64,000 nt of DNA from Vibrio ishigakensis (GTDB lineage Bacteria; Pseudomonadota; Gammaproteobacteria; Enterobacterales; Vibrionaceae). The translations under genes were made by a program, and so were the position numbers. The notes beneath the pieces were generated by a model. It was not told the DNA's origin, ran no database searches, and worked only from the letters and a program-made list of their open reading frames with translations. Shown here piece by piece: positions 1 to 10,094 of this stretch. Within the stretch, counting starts at the first letter, position 1; the number at the start of each line of letters is the position of its first letter. The stretch is from positions 1,116,001 through 1,180,000 of the forward strand of contig NZ_AP024882.1 in assembly GCF_024347675.1 (NCBI RefSeq). Direction: 5' to 3'.

Positions 1-1778
1 AGTCAGACACGGTTTACCCACTGCGTCTTTGGGAATGTCAGGCAATTGCTCCTTTCTCTCTAGAAAGCTTCAACAACGGTGACTACTTCGAAGCACAGCA
101 CGCGCTAATCGATGCAGGTAACATCACTAAGGTTCTATATCCGAACGACAACCACGAGAAGGGTAAGACTCTGCGTCTAATGCAGCAGTACTTCCACTCG
201 GCAGCGTCTGTACGTGACATCCTACGTCGTCACGAAGCGGCAGGTTACTCTCTAGAAGATCTACCAAAGCAAGAGACCATTCAGCTTAACGATACGCACC
301 CAACTATCGCTATTCCTGAACTAATGCGCATCCTAATCGATGAGCGTGGTCTTGAGTGGGATGCAGCGTGGGCAATCAGCTCGCAAACATTTGCATACAC
401 CAACCACACACTACTTCCAGAAGCACTTGAGACTTGGCCTGAGTCGCTAATCCAGCGTCTACTTCCTCGTCACATGGAAATCATCTTCGAAATCAACCAC
501 CGCTTCCTACAAGAAGTACGTGCAATGTGGCCTGGTGACGGTGAGAAGCAAGCTAAGCTGTCTATCATCCAAGAAGGCTTCCATCGCATGGTGCGCATGG
601 CGAACCTATGTGTGATCGGCTCTTACGCAGTAAACGGCGTAGCAGCACTTCACTCTGAGCTAGTTAAGAAAGACCTATTCCCAGAGTTCCACGAGATGTA
701 CCCAACACGTCTACACAACGTGACTAACGGTATCACTCCTCGTCGCTGGTTGAAGTTCTGTAACCCAGGTCTATCTGCGCTTATCACAGACAAGATTGGT
801 TCTGAGTGGCCAGCGAAACTTGAGCAACTTGAACAAGTAGCTAAGTTTGCTGACGATGCTAAATTCCAGAAAGAATTCATGGCGGTTAAGAAAGAGAACA
901 AACAGCGTCTAGCTGATTGGGTTTCTGAGAACATGGGTATTGAGCTAGATACAGATGCTATCTTCGACGTTCAAATCAAGCGTCTACACGAGTACAAGCG
1001 TCAGCACCTAGATCTGCTACACATCTTGTCTCTATACCACCGCATCATCAACGATCCTGAGTTCGATTGCGTACCACGCGTATGTTTCTTCGCAGCTAAG
1101 GCAGCTCCTGGCTACCACCTAGCGAAAGAAATCATCTTCGCAGTGAACAAGATTGCAGACAAGATCAACAATGACCCACGCATCGGCAACAAGCTGAAAG
1201 TGGTATTCATCCCTGACTACCGTGTAAGCATGGCTGAGATCATCATCCCTGCGGCTGACGTTTCTCAACAAATCTCGCTAGCGGGTAAAGAAGCATCTGG
1301 TACAGGTAACATGAAGATGGCTCTAAACGGTGCCCTAACTATCGGTACGATGGACGGTGCAAACGTTGAGATCCGTGAAGAAGTTGGCGATGAGAACATC
1401 TACATCTTCGGTCTTGATGTTGAGGGCGTGAAAGCGACTAAAGCACGCGGTTACAACCCATTCGACTACTACAATGCTGACCACCTATTGAAAGCGTCTA
1501 TGGACCTACTAATCGGTGAAGAGTTCACTCCAGGTCAACCGGGCTTGCTGCGTGCAACTTACGACAGCCTACTAGACGGCGGTGACCCATACCTATGTCT
1601 TGCAGACTTCGCATCTTACGTGAAGGCGCACGAAGATATGGATGCTCAATACCGTGACCAAGCTGGCTGGGCTAAGAAAGCCATCCTGAACACAGCACTA
1701 GTTGGTAAGTTCAGTTCAGACCGTTCGATTCGCGACTACGTGAACAACATCTGGAAGCTAGAAGCGGTAAGCCGTTAA
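1..1778 (+). CDS. malP: Glycogen/maltodextrin phosphorylase, 3' part
   Basis: Cytoplasmic GT35 phosphorylase that releases glucose-1-phosphate from the non-reducing ends of maltodextrins or glycogen. The reading frame is open from base 3 to the stop at 1776-1778, so about 591 C-terminal residues are present out of the usual ~800-820; the N-terminus lies upstream of the window. The PLP-lysine region [19 protein letters not shown] and the following MDGANVEI stretch are clear (about 1297-1375), as is [10 protein letters not shown] near 977. malQ follows 198 bp downstream, the usual malPQ order, which favours maltodextrin phosphorylase over a glycogen-only enzyme. An ATG at 180 is internal and is not the start. 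Confidence 0.95.
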   Translation, partial: SDTVYPLRLWECQAIAPFSLESFNNGDYFEAQHALIDAGNITKVLYPNDNHEKGKTLRLMQQYFHSAASVRDILRRHEAAGYSLEDLPKQETIQLNDTHPTIAIPELMRILIDERGLEWDAAWAISSQTFAYTNHTLLPEALETWPESLIQRLLPRHMEIIFEINHRFLQEVRAMWPGDGEKQAKLSIIQEGFHRMVRMANLCVIGSYAVNGVAALHSELVKKDLFPEFHEMYPTRLHNVTNGITPRRWLKFCNPGLSALITDKIGSEWPAKLEQLEQVAKFADDAKFQKEFMAVKKENKQRLADWVSENMGIELDTDAIFDVQIKRLHEYKRQHLDLLHILSLYHRIINDPEFDCVPRVCFFAAKAAPGYHLAKEIIFAVNKIADKINNDPRIGNKLKVVFIPDYRVSMAEIIIPAADVSQQISLAGKEASGTGNMKMALNGALTIGTMDGANVEIREEVGDENIYIFGLDVEGVKATKARGYNPFDYYNADHLLKASMDLLIGEEFTPGQPGLLRATYDSLLDGGDPYLCLADFASYVKAHEDMDAQYRDQAGWAKKAILNTALVGKFSSDRSIRDYVNNIWKLEAVSR

Positions 1779-1780
1779 TT

Positions 1781-1860
1781 AAAGTCTCCCAGAACTTAGA
1801 AATGAGTTCTGGGAACTTTGCGTAACAAGGTCCCGGATATTTCTTTCAGAATTTCCGGGA
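1781..1860. repeat. Two inverted repeats between malP and malQ
   Basis: The first hairpin pairs CCCAGAACT (1788-1796) with AGTTCTGGG (1805-1813), with flanking AAAGT/ACTTT also pairing. It has no T run, so it may slow rather than end transcription. The second pairs TCCCGGA (1831-1837) with TCCGGGA (1854-1860) and is followed by TGACG, like other REP-like palindromes in this window. A role in mRNA stability or partial termination is inferred. Confidence 0.5.
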
Positions 1861-1976
1861 TGACGACCAAAGCAGTGGCTGGGTCTGAAAGAATTCAATC
1901 GGTGCGCAGTTGCGCGCCAGTATCACAAAAACAACAATGAAATGGATGAAGGCGTGTTTCGTCTTCGGAGAGAGCG

Positions 1977-4160
1977 ATGAAAGAACAATCCGCACTAAAA
2001 AAAGTCGCTGAAATGGCTCGTATTGCCGATAGCTATGTCAGTGCTTGGGGTGATGAGGCTTATGTGGAAGACGAGACCATTCGTCGTCTGCTAGCGTCAC
2101 TAGGCTATGATACGAGCAGTGACGAAGCACTGCTAAAGTCTGCTGAGAAAAAACACAAGAAAGACGTACTGGCGGCAGTTAAAGTCGTTCGCGACGGTGA
2201 GCCAGTAGAGATCGAATTGAACCTAGGTGTGAGTGCTCGTGAAAGCGAGTTTGCTTGGCGTCTAGAAACTGAAAAAGGTGAAGTACTAGAAGGCTACCTT
2301 CAGTCGCAAATCGTTCGTGATGAGCGTGCTGATGGTGGTGCTTTGGTATTTGCCCTTCCTAACGAGATTGAGTGGGGCTACCACAAGCTGATCGTAACGC
2401 GTAAGCGTCGTAAAGCACCTTACGAAATGACTCTAATCGTGACTCCACAAGCGTGCTATAAGCAGTCTTCTATCGAAGAAGGCAAGAAGCTTTGGGGCCC
2501 AAGTGTTCAGCTGTACACCTTACGCACTCCACATAACTGGGGTATCGGTGATTTCGGTGACCTGAAACAACTGGTTGGCGATATCGCAGCGCGCGGTGGT
2601 GACTTCGTAGGTCTAAACCCAATTCACTCTCTGTTCCCAGCAAACCCAGAAGGTGCGAGCCCATACAGCCCGTCTTCTCGTCGCTGGCTGAACATCCTAT
2701 ACATCGATGTAAGCTCAGTACCTGAGTTTGCGCTAAGTGCGGAAGCGCAACAGAAGGTTGGCAGTGCTGAATTCCAGCAGCGTCTGCAGAAGGCTCGTGA
2801 AGTTCAACATGTGAACTACAGCGAAGTCTCTGATCTCAAGATGAGCGTGCTGCCTCTGCTTTACGCTGAGTTCAAATCTCGTCATCTAGACAAGAACACT
2901 GAGCGTGCTCAAGCCTTCCTAAACTTTGTTGAAGAGGGTGGCGATAGCCTGCTTCATCAAGCAGCGTTCGATGCATTGCACAAAGAACTGCACGATCAAG
3001 ATTCAAATACTTGGGGTTGGCCTGTATTCCCTGAGAAATATCGTCGTTTCGAAACTGCGGCAACTCAGAAGTTCATCAAAGACAACCGTGAACTAGTAAA
3101 CCTATACATGTACCTACAGTGGATTGCTGATACTCAAATCAACGAGGCGCAAGCTTTGGCTGAAGAGAAAGGCATGGCTGTTGGTCTATATCGTGACCTT
3201 GCGGTAGGTGTTGCAGATTCTGGCTCTGAAACGTGGGCTGACGAAGGCAACCTTATCCTTGACGCGAGCATCGGTGCTCCACCAGATATCCTAGGTCCTC
3301 TAGGTCAAAACTGGGGTCTACCACCGCTAAACCCTCAAGTGCTGCAAGCGACTGGCTATGATGCTTTCATCAAACTACTGCGTGCAAACATGAAACACTG
3401 TGGTTCTCTGCGTATCGACCACGTTCTTGGCCTACTTCGCCTATGGTGGATTCCTAAGGGTGAGAACGCGACTAAAGGGGCGTACATGTACTACCCAGTT
3501 GAGGATATGCTAGCAATCCTTGCGCTTGAGTCGCATCGCTTCCAGTGCTCAGTAATCGGTGAAGACCTAGGTACTGTACCAGATGAGATCGTAGGTATCC
3601 TACGTGACGCAGGCGTTCACTCTTACAAGGTATTCTTCTTCGAAACTAATGAAGATGAAAGCTTCATCAACCCAACAGAGTACACAGACCAGTCTATGTC
3701 TGCGCTATGTACGCACGACATGCCAACCCTACGCGGTTTCTGGCACTGTGATGACCTGAAACTGGGTAAAGAGCTAGGTCTGTATCCAAACGAAGAGCAA
3801 CTTGCTGGTCTGTTTGATGATCGCTTGAAGTGCAAGCAAGGCATCCTAAACACAATTCGCCAAAACAACCCTCAGTTCCTGTCTTCAGGTATTGGTGAGA
3901 ACGCGGAATACGTGCCAATGGATCGTTACCTGGCGAAAGCGCTTCAGCTTCACGTAGCAGCAGGCTCTTCAACTCTACTAAGTGTTCAGCTTGAAGACTG
4001 GCTAGAGATGGATAAACCAGTAAACATCCCTGGCACCGTGGATGAATATCCAAACTGGCGTCGTAAGCTGTCAGTGAACCTAGAAGAGATGTTTGCACGT
4101 GATGATGTGAACGAGATTGCTAAGTCTCTATCTGAGGTTCGTGAGAAGGCGTCTCACTAA
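1977..4160 (+). CDS. malQ: 4-alpha-glucanotransferase (amylomaltase)
   Basis: GH77 enzyme that transfers glucan segments between maltodextrins and frees glucose, feeding MalP in the cytoplasm. The 727-aa length matches proteobacterial MalQ. Visible family motifs are SPYSPSSRRWLN (~residue 230), RIDHVLGL (~478, holding the nucleophile-region Asp), GEDLGTVP (~527, acid/base region) and THDMPTLRGFW (~579). The ATG at 1977 follows a GGAGAG stretch. It probably shares the malP transcript, although the 198-bp gap holds hairpins. A strong terminator follows at 4243. Leucine is often encoded by CTA, as in malP and glgB, which suggests high expression in this genome. Confidence 0.96.
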   Translation: MKEQSALKKVAEMARIADSYVSAWGDEAYVEDETIRRLLASLGYDTSSDEALLKSAEKKHKKDVLAAVKVVRDGEPVEIELNLGVSARESEFAWRLETEKGEVLEGYLQSQIVRDERADGGALVFALPNEIEWGYHKLIVTRKRRKAPYEMTLIVTPQACYKQSSIEEGKKLWGPSVQLYTLRTPHNWGIGDFGDLKQLVGDIAARGGDFVGLNPIHSLFPANPEGASPYSPSSRRWLNILYIDVSSVPEFALSAEAQQKVGSAEFQQRLQKAREVQHVNYSEVSDLKMSVLPLLYAEFKSRHLDKNTERAQAFLNFVEEGGDSLLHQAAFDALHKELHDQDSNTWGWPVFPEKYRRFETAATQKFIKDNRELVNLYMYLQWIADTQINEAQALAEEKGMAVGLYRDLAVGVADSGSETWADEGNLILDASIGAPPDILGPLGQNWGLPPLNPQVLQATGYDAFIKLLRANMKHCGSLRIDHVLGLLRLWWIPKGENATKGAYMYYPVEDMLAILALESHRFQCSVIGEDLGTVPDEIVGILRDAGVHSYKVFFFETNEDESFINPTEYTDQSMSALCTHDMPTLRGFWHCDDLKLGKELGLYPNEEQLAGLFDDRLKCKQGILNTIRQNNPQFLSSGIGENAEYVPMDRYLAKALQLHVAAGSSTLLSVQLEDWLEMDKPVNIPGTVDEYPNWRRKLSVNLEEMFARDDVNEIAKSLSEVREKASH

Positions 4161-4242
4161 TTTGGTCTGACCAATTAAAGTGAAAACTTCTACTCGCTTC
4201 AAACTTTCAATTTTGTAATTAAGTTACAATCTGGAAGCTCTG

Positions 4243-4274
4243 AAATGCCCGCTCATTCAGCGGGCATTTTTTAT
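4243..4274 (+). terminator. Intrinsic terminator after malQ
   Basis: Perfect stem ATGCCCGCT / AGCGGGCAT with a 5-nt loop, followed by a run of T (4267-4272). It separates malPQ from glgB. Confidence 0.9.
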
Positions 4275-4470
4275 GTCATAGGTACAACTGACAGCTAATA
4301 GCTTTCAGCTGTCAGCTGACCACCATTTTTGTAGCGGTGGTTGGCTAAATTGAATAAAAAATAACGAAAAAGCTAATAAACAACACAATAACAATGATTG
4401 GTTAGGGCTCGTGAATTACGAGAACTAAGGAAAAATAATTACAAATTACGGACTATTGAGGAGATTAGGC
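4275..4470 (+). promoter_or_regulatory. glgB leader region with hairpins
   Basis: The malQ-glgB gap (4161-4470) has no gene. After the malQ terminator it holds an AGCTGACAG-type inverted repeat (about 4285-4320), a CCACC/GGTGG hairpin (about 4320-4341) and an AT-rich stretch that should contain the glgB promoter. No MalT box was clear here. The AGCT-rich repeat resembles the heptamer array at 21344. Confidence 0.4.
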
Positions 4471-6648
4471 GTGATTAAGCCTATTGATAAAATTAAGAAA
4501 GCTTACCAGCAGTTAAGCCAAGCATCTTTTGCTGACCCATTTTCACTGCTTGGGCCATTTGTACGTGAGCAAGGTCGCTCACTGACGGTTTGGATGCCAG
4601 GTGCAGACCGTGTTGAAGTGCTAATTTCAGACAAGCGTATCGAACTTGAGCGTGATAAAGAGAGCGCATTCGTTCTTGCTCAAGATATCGACCTTTCTTT
4701 CACCCACTATAAGCTAGCTGTTCATTGGGGTGACACCGAGCAGATCCTTGATGACCCGTATCAGTATCACGCTCTTTATGAAGAATTCGATCATCTGCAT
4801 ACACCAAAGCAGATGTATCAACACATGGGTGCGCAGTTTGTAACGGTTGAACGTGATGGCAAAACCATCTCAGGTACGCGCTTCCTTGTATACGCACCTC
4901 ATGCATCAGCGGTAAGCCTAGTAGGCGGTTTCAATGCATGGGATGGTCGTCGTAACCCAATGCAGCGTCTAGATTACGGTATCTGGGGTATCTTTATTCC
5001 TGAACTGCCAGAAGGCACCGCTTATAAGTTTGAGCTGAAAGGTCCAAACGGTGAAGGTCTACCTCACAAGCAAGACCCATGGGGCTTCCATCACGAGCAG
5101 TATCCGTCATTCTCTTCGGTTACTTATGATCAAACTAAATACCAGTGGCAGGATTCAGCTTGGCAGAACCGCCCAGTAACGCAAAAGCGTGGCGAAGCAC
5201 TGTCATTCTATGAGCTTCACGCAGGTTCATGGCGTCGTGATGAGAATGGTGACTTTCTTAACTACCGCGCACTTGCAGAAGAGCTGGTGCCTTATCTAGT
5301 TGACCTAGGCTATACCCACGTTGAGCTAATGCCAGTATCTGAGCACCCGTTCTATGGCTCTTGGGGCTATCAGCCAATCGGTCTGTTCGCGCCAACTAGC
5401 CGCTACGGTTCACCGGACGATTTCAAATACTTCGTAGACAAGTGTCACCAAGCAGGTCTTGGTGTAGTTCTGGATTGGGTTCCAGCACACTTCCCGTCAG
5501 ATGATCACGGCCTTGCTAACTTCGATGGTACGCCACTGTTCCACGATCCAGATCCGCGTCGCGGCTGGCACCAAGATTGGAACTCGTACATCTATGACCT
5601 AGGTCGTGAGCACGTTCGTCGTTTCCTAGTTTCGAACGCACTGTTTTGGTTTGAGCATTACCACATCGATGGCATCCGTGTAGACGCAGTAGCGTCAATG
5701 CTGTACCTAGACTATTCGCGTAGCCACGATCAGTGGATCCCGAACCAAGATGGCGGTAACGAAAACTACGACGCTATCTCGACCCTGAAGTGGATGAATG
5801 AGGAGGTGTACAAGCACTTCCCGAATGCGATGACTATCGCAGAAGAGTCTACTGCGTTCCCGGGCGTATCAGCGCCGACTTTCCTTGGCGGCCTTGGCTT
5901 TGGCTTCAAGTGGAACATGGGTTGGATGCACGACAGTCTTTCTTATATCAAAGAAGATCCGGTTCACCGTCAGTATCACCATAACACCATTACTTTCCCG
6001 CTAGTGTATGCACACAGTGAGAACTACGTGCTGTCTCTGTCTCACGATGAGGTGGTATACGGAAAGGGTGCTATCCACGACAAGATGCCAGGTGATGAGT
6101 GGCAGAAGACAGCAAACCTTCGTGCATACATGGGCTACATGTATGGTCAGCCTGGTAAGAAGTTGAACTTCATGGGCGCTGAGTTCGGTCAAACGGCTGA
6201 GTGGAACCACGACGATCAACTGCAATGGTTCTTGCTAGATTATGAGCGTCACCAAGGCGTACTAAATCTGACTCGCGACCTGAACAAGCTGTATAAAGAC
6301 GAGTCTGCGATGCACGACTTGGACTATGATCCTCGCGGTTTTGAGTGGCGCCTACAAGATGCGGCAGAGGCAAGCGTACTTGCTCATGAGCGTATCGATG
6401 ACAACGGCGAGCGTATCCTAGTCGTTTCTAACTTTACGCCAGTACCGCACCAAGAGTTCCGTTTAGGAATTCCTAATGAGGCTGAATACGAACTGCTACT
6501 AAGCACAGACGATGAGAAGTACAACGGTTCGAACACTGCGCTTCCAGCTAAGCTAGTGACCGAGAAGGTTGAGAGTGAAGGCTTGGAGCAGTCAGTACAG
6601 ATGGTGCTTCCTCCGCTGGCTACTGTGTTCTATAAGAAGACTAAGTAG
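4471..6648 (+). CDS. glgB: 1,4-alpha-glucan branching enzyme
   Basis: GH13 branching enzyme that makes alpha-1,6 branch points in glycogen. The 725 residues cover the N-terminal glucan-binding modules (first ~250 aa, including the CBM48-like region around [14 protein letters not shown]) and the catalytic barrel, with DWVPAHF (~334), [12 protein letters not shown] (~399, nucleophile Asp), AEEST (~456, acid/base Glu) and LSHDEV (~522). I chose GTG at 4471, giving [10 protein letters not shown], because GAGGAG at 4458-4463 is well spaced for it; a TTG 15 bases upstream overlaps that ribosome site. A hairpin follows the gene, and an IS110-family element lies just beyond it. Confidence 0.95.
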   Translation: MIKPIDKIKKAYQQLSQASFADPFSLLGPFVREQGRSLTVWMPGADRVEVLISDKRIELERDKESAFVLAQDIDLSFTHYKLAVHWGDTEQILDDPYQYHALYEEFDHLHTPKQMYQHMGAQFVTVERDGKTISGTRFLVYAPHASAVSLVGGFNAWDGRRNPMQRLDYGIWGIFIPELPEGTAYKFELKGPNGEGLPHKQDPWGFHHEQYPSFSSVTYDQTKYQWQDSAWQNRPVTQKRGEALSFYELHAGSWRRDENGDFLNYRALAEELVPYLVDLGYTHVELMPVSEHPFYGSWGYQPIGLFAPTSRYGSPDDFKYFVDKCHQAGLGVVLDWVPAHFPSDDHGLANFDGTPLFHDPDPRRGWHQDWNSYIYDLGREHVRRFLVSNALFWFEHYHIDGIRVDAVASMLYLDYSRSHDQWIPNQDGGNENYDAISTLKWMNEEVYKHFPNAMTIAEESTAFPGVSAPTFLGGLGFGFKWNMGWMHDSLSYIKEDPVHRQYHHNTITFPLVYAHSENYVLSLSHDEVVYGKGAIHDKMPGDEWQKTANLRAYMGYMYGQPGKKLNFMGAEFGQTAEWNHDDQLQWFLLDYERHQGVLNLTRDLNKLYKDESAMHDLDYDPRGFEWRLQDAAEASVLAHERIDDNGERILVVSNFTPVPHQEFRLGIPNEAEYELLLSTDDEKYNGSNTALPAKLVTEKVESEGLEQSVQMVLPPLATVFYKKTK

Positions 6649-6656
6649 CTGTGAAG

Positions 6657-6687
6657 ATACCGGATAAGCCAATTGGCTTTCCGGTAT
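6657..6687 (+). terminator. Hairpin after glgB
   Basis: Long near-perfect palindrome: ATACCGGA pairs with TCCGGTAT and the centre AAGCCAATTGGCTT is itself palindromic. There is no T run after it, so termination may be weak. The IS element begins only about 6 bases beyond. Confidence 0.5.
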
Positions 6688-6773
6688 AATGAAATGGACC
6701 CACCCTTTACACGGCGTCGCAATGCGCCAAGATGAAGTTGAGTAAACAAGCATCTAAATAAGGGTAGGTCCAC

Positions 6774-7794
6774 ATGACAAATGTAACGGTCGGATTAGAT
6801 ATTGCCAAGAATGTTTTTCATGCAGTGTTCGTCACATCACGTGGGAAAATCACTCGTAAGAAGCAACTTAAGCGAGCTGCGACACTGCCATTCTTTGCCA
6901 AATTGACTCCTCAAGTAATAGCCATTGAAGCTTGTGGTGCCTCTAATCACTTGGCTCGAGAACTCATCAAGCTTGGGCATCATGTAAAACTTGTCCCCCC
7001 CGCAACATGTCACTTCGTATCGTCGTAAAAATAAAAACGACTACAACGACGCAGAAGCCATAGCAGAAGCCGCACAACGCGACAATATGACGTTTGTACC
7101 GGTAAAGACAATTGACCAACAAGATGCCCAAATGTATCTGCGCATCAGACAGCGTTTGATTAAACAACGCACTCAACTGATGAACCAGATACGAGGTTTG
7201 CTGCTTGAATATGGGCTTTGCGTGAATCGAGGTTTCTCAGCCTTACGTCGAACCGTTCCTGAGCTCCTAGAAGACCCCAATAATGAGCTAACCTGGGTAG
7301 CGAGAGAGTTGTTCAATGAACTCAACCAAGAGTTCATTGTATTAAACGAGCGTATTGAACAACTCGAGACCAAGCTGAAGGCTTTTGCTAAAGAGAATCA
7401 CGTCTGCCAGATAGCGAAAAGCGTGGTGGGTATAGGACCTATCACTGCTTTAGCCTTGTATGCTGCAATTGGAAGTGGAACACAGTTCAAGAGTGGGCGA
7501 CACTTCTCCGCTTGGTGTGGCCTGGTACCGAGACAATACTCAACTGGAGGAAAGTCTCAATTATATGGTATTACCAAAAAAGGTAATGTTGCACTCAGAG
7601 CTCTTCTGGTACACGGTGCAAGAAGTGCACTCCAATATGCAGATAAGAAAAACGACAGAGTAAGCGTCTGGGCGACTAAGTTGAAGCACGAGAAGAGCTT
7701 CAACAAAGCCTGTGTTGCATTAGCGAACAAGTTAGCGCGCATTGTATGGGCAGTAATCACACACAACAAACCGTACCAACTTAAAGAGGCGTAA
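6774..7794 (+). pseudogene. IS110/IS1111 transposase, frameshifted in a C7 run
   Basis: DEDD transposase/recombinase. The N-terminal piece (6774-7028) has the RuvC-like motifs GLDIAKNVF and AIEAC. The rest continues in another frame from about 7002 with NKNDYNDAEAIAEA and the Tnp20-type C-terminal motif STGGKSQLYGITKKGN, which should hold the catalytic serine. The break is at seven C (6995-7001). Six C would give LVPPQHVTSYRRK and one protein of about 339 aa, normal for the family. So it is either a recent inactivation, slippage-dependent expression, or a read error. Apart from this base no damage is seen. Confidence 0.85.
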
Positions 7795-8067
7795 ACCAAT
7801 AGCGATTACGCCATAAATTACATTTAAATCAGAAATTTTAAATAGCACACATCGTCAGTTGCGATACATTTTACATCGATGGTTAGCGGTCATCCCGCCC
7901 CAGCGAAACTCTGAAACCGTCATTGGCTCAAAGGAAGCCGTCGGTATGATAAAGAGCACTGGGTGCAGATTACATCAAGGTCATGAGTACGACACAACTC
8001 AATTAACAGGCCGGATATATGAACGACAATGACTCAATAACTAAGAATGAAAAATGACTTGCAAACT
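7795..8067 (+). ncRNA. Candidate guide (bridge/seek) RNA region of the IS1111 element
   Basis: Non-coding 3' end of the element, about 270 bp between the transposase stop and the right inverted repeat. IS110-family elements encode a structured RNA that pairs with target and donor DNA; in the IS1111 group it lies at this 3' end. I see short repeated and self-complementary words but have not folded it, so the RNA limits and guide loops are unknown. The call rests on position and family knowledge, not on a recognised RNA sequence. Confidence 0.35.
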
Positions 8068-8119
8068 GGGTGGGTCCATATATGACGGTTTCTAAACAAA
8101 ACTAGTTAATTAATGTCAT

Positions 8120-8155
8120 CCCGGAAGGCTCTGCCTATCCGGGGTCTTTTTTTTT
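8120..8155 (+). terminator. Intrinsic terminator beyond the IS element
   Basis: CCCGGA (8120-8125) pairs with TCCGGG (8138-8143), followed by a run of nine T from 8147. It probably ended glgB transcription before the IS110-type element moved it 1.4 kb away. The rest of 8080-8250 holds only the promoter and ribosome site of the next gene. Confidence 0.75.
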
Positions 8156-8250
8156 GCACTGAGTCTGAGTTAACCAATCTTTTCACTTCAATATCCAACA
8201 CTTAGCCAATCCTTATCTACAATCAATAAACGTTAGAAAAGGAATTCTCT

Positions 8251-8625
8251 ATGGCGACCTCTCTCTATGCCAGTCTGTTAGCCGCTTGGGTGCTTTACTT
8301 GGCTTTTCAAGTAATAAAGCAACGGCGTAAGCATCGCATCTCCCATGCCGATGGTGAGGTGGAAGACCTCAAAGTCGCCCGTGGCGCCCATTCAAACGCT
8401 ACTGAATATATACCTATCGCTCTTATTTTACTCTTTTTAGCTGAATACAATGGTTTGTATACGCCTTTGGTGCATCTGCTTGGCTTATCGCTGGTGGTGG
8501 GGCGAGTTATGCACGGCCTGTCTATTTTGAATAAAAAATTTAAGGGGCGTTATTGGGGAATGATTCTGACTTTGATACCAATTTGTTCTCTGGCTGTAAT
8601 TAATATCGGCTTGTCCCAGTTCTAG
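8251..8625 (+). CDS. MAPEG-family membrane protein (YecN-like)
   Basis: Small integral membrane protein of 124 aa with four hydrophobic segments. The charged motif VARGAHSNATEYIPIALILL after the first loop is typical of the MAPEG superfamily (membrane-associated eicosanoid/glutathione metabolism proteins) and of bacterial YecN. The bacterial substrate is not established. The start follows GGAATT weakly. The next gene begins 9 bp later, so the two are probably cotranscribed. Confidence 0.85.
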   Translation: MATSLYASLLAAWVLYLAFQVIKQRRKHRISHADGEVEDLKVARGAHSNATEYIPIALILLFLAEYNGLYTPLVHLLGLSLVVGRVMHGLSILNKKFKGRYWGMILTLIPICSLAVINIGLSQF

Positions 8626-8634
8626 AGAGGCTTT

Positions 8635-9153
8635 ATGCGACGATTCTGGCCACCGGCTTGGCTTCTAGTGTTAGTCGGCCTTCTGCTTAACATCTTAGCC
8701 ATCTTGATATCCAGTCAGGTGATTGACGGGTTAGTGTCGAAAAATGGGAGCTTAAGTGAGGCGAGAGATAATAATCTACGCTCAATACAATTAGCTTGGA
8801 ATCGTATCGAAAACCTAGAGCGTAAAAAAGAAACCATGGTGGTCATGTTAGCAAGTGAATCTGCACCAACCGAAACTCTTGATGAGTTAAAGTCGCAAAT
8901 AGAAACTTGGACGGGAAAACAGGTGCCAGCGATATCGGTTAATAACCTTCAAACGCTTACTTTGCTGGTCGAGCAGCAACAAGACCAGCAGCGGGACTTT
9001 ATTGATAACTACTATCTCGAGAACGTAACGTTGATGGAGAGCATGCACGAAAACGACGTTTTCATGAGCCATTACAAGAATATCGCACTGTTTTTACAGA
9101 TCTTTGGACTCGCGCTTATCTTAGCTCGCGACCTTAGGCCCGGTTCAACATGA
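8635..9153 (+). CDS. Conserved hypothetical two-TM protein with coiled-coil middle
   Basis: I do not recognise a family. The 172-aa protein has a hydrophobic segment at ~8-28, a polar charged middle (~35-145) rich in Glu, Gln and Lys that could form a coiled coil, and a second hydrophobic segment at ~148-163. This layout resembles small inner-membrane sensors or scaffolds with a periplasmic or cytoplasmic helical domain. It follows the MAPEG gene at 9 bp after an AGAGAGG ribosome site. Confidence 0.65.
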   Translation: MRRFWPPAWLLVLVGLLLNILAILISSQVIDGLVSKNGSLSEARDNNLRSIQLAWNRIENLERKKETMVVMLASESAPTETLDELKSQIETWTGKQVPAISVNNLQTLTLLVEQQQDQQRDFIDNYYLENVTLMESMHENDVFMSHYKNIALFLQIFGLALILARDLRPGST

Positions 9154-9212
9154 TGGATTGACTGTGCTATGCTGTCGCTCTTCACGCTAAATAGCATGGA
9201 TTAGGATTAGCG

Positions 9213-10094
9213 ATGAGCGACAAAATCTATTTTAATACCTCTAAGAAGTTTAACCTTCGCCGTTCCCTAGTAAATATGACCACCCGAGTGCACCATAAGG
9301 TCGCCCCTAGGCATGCACGTAAGATGGCGCGAAAGCTGCTTCTTACTCCTGTTCGTTCTCAGGGCAAAAATACCATGCCTAAAGGTATGCTGGTGGACTC
9401 GATTTCGTCAGATCATGGCGAGTTAAAAACCTACCGTTTAGGCACAGGGCCAGTTTGGGTGCTCAATCATGGCTGGTCTGGCAGTGCTAACCAGTTCTTT
9501 CCATTAATGGAGTATATTGCTAGTAAAGGTTTCACCGCTCTTGGCTATGACCAACCGGCTCACGGCAGTAGTGGCGGGGCATACGGTCATATTCCAGCGT
9601 TTGTCGCGGGTCTTGAGGCGATTTTAGACAGTGAGCCAGAGGTTGCTGGTATTGTGGCCCACAGCATGGGTACGGCCTCTACCATTGAGTGTAAGCACGC
9701 TAAAGCTCAGACTGTGCCACTTCTATTGATTGCGCCTGTATTAGATTACCTTGAGAACCTCTTCGGTAGCGTCCGTCGTTCAGGCTATTCTATGAAGCTG
9801 TTTGAAGAAGTGGTGCAAGAGGTGAGTAGTGAGTATCACTATCCTATCCACACCATTGACCCGTACGGAAAGCTGAAACTGCGTCCTCAGCCTACGATCA
9901 TTGTGCATGACGAAGGTGATAAGTTTACCAAGTTCTCAGTATCTGAGAAGGCGGCGAGTGAGATGGAAAGGGTAGAGCTTGTGGCCACAACCGGTCTAGG
10001 TCATGGCCGTATAATGAAGAGTGCGCCGGTGCAACAGAGCTTTGATGCATTGGTTGAATCAGCCGGGGTGACCGTCAGCTCGCGGGGTGAGTAG
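9213..10094 (+). CDS. Alpha/beta hydrolase
   Basis: 293-aa alpha/beta-hydrolase fold protein. The nucleophile elbow is VAHSMGTAS (~residue 150), the oxyanion-region motif LNHGWSGSANQF lies at ~90, and the catalytic His is probably in TTGLGHGRIM near the C-terminus (~265); an Asp in VHDEGDKF (~233) completes a likely triad. No signal peptide, so probably cytoplasmic. Substrate unknown. The last 36 bases overlap the 3' end of the convergent nnrS-like gene. Confidence 0.85.
   Translation: MSDKIYFNTSKKFNLRRSLVNMTTRVHHKVAPRHARKMARKLLLTPVRSQGKNTMPKGMLVDSISSDHGELKTYRLGTGPVWVLNHGWSGSANQFFPLMEYIASKGFTALGYDQPAHGSSGGAYGHIPAFVAGLEAILDSEPEVAGIVAHSMGTASTIECKHAKAQTVPLLLIAPVLDYLENLFGSVRRSGYSMKLFEEVVQEVSSEYHYPIHTIDPYGKLKLRPQPTIIVHDEGDKFTKFSVSEKAASEMERVELVATTGLGHGRIMKSAPVQQSFDALVESAGVTVSSRGE

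Larger units (their letters stand above)
6694..8079 (+). mobile_element. IS110-family (IS1111 group) insertion sequence
   Basis: About 1.39 kb element bounded by a perfect 12-bp inverted repeat: ATGGACCCACCC at 6694-6705 and its complement at 8068-8079. IS1111-group elements typically carry sub-terminal 12-bp repeats and a long 3' non-coding end; here the 5' non-coding part is about 80 bp and the 3' part about 285 bp, which fits. The exact outer limits may lie a few bases beyond the repeats. It sits between two hairpins downstream of glgB. No target duplication is evident, which is normal for this family. The transposase is frameshifted. Confidence 0.8.

Noticed and set aside
3694..4098. 134-aa reading frame on the minus strand inside malQ
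   Set aside because: It lies wholly inside a well-supported gene, has no ribosome site and no recognisable domain; the same applies to the other long opposite-strand frames (for example 10705-11106 and 31234-31632).
6774..7794. Two separate transposase genes (84 aa and 267 aa)
   Set aside because: The two reading frames join into one known protein at a C run; they are parts of one broken gene.
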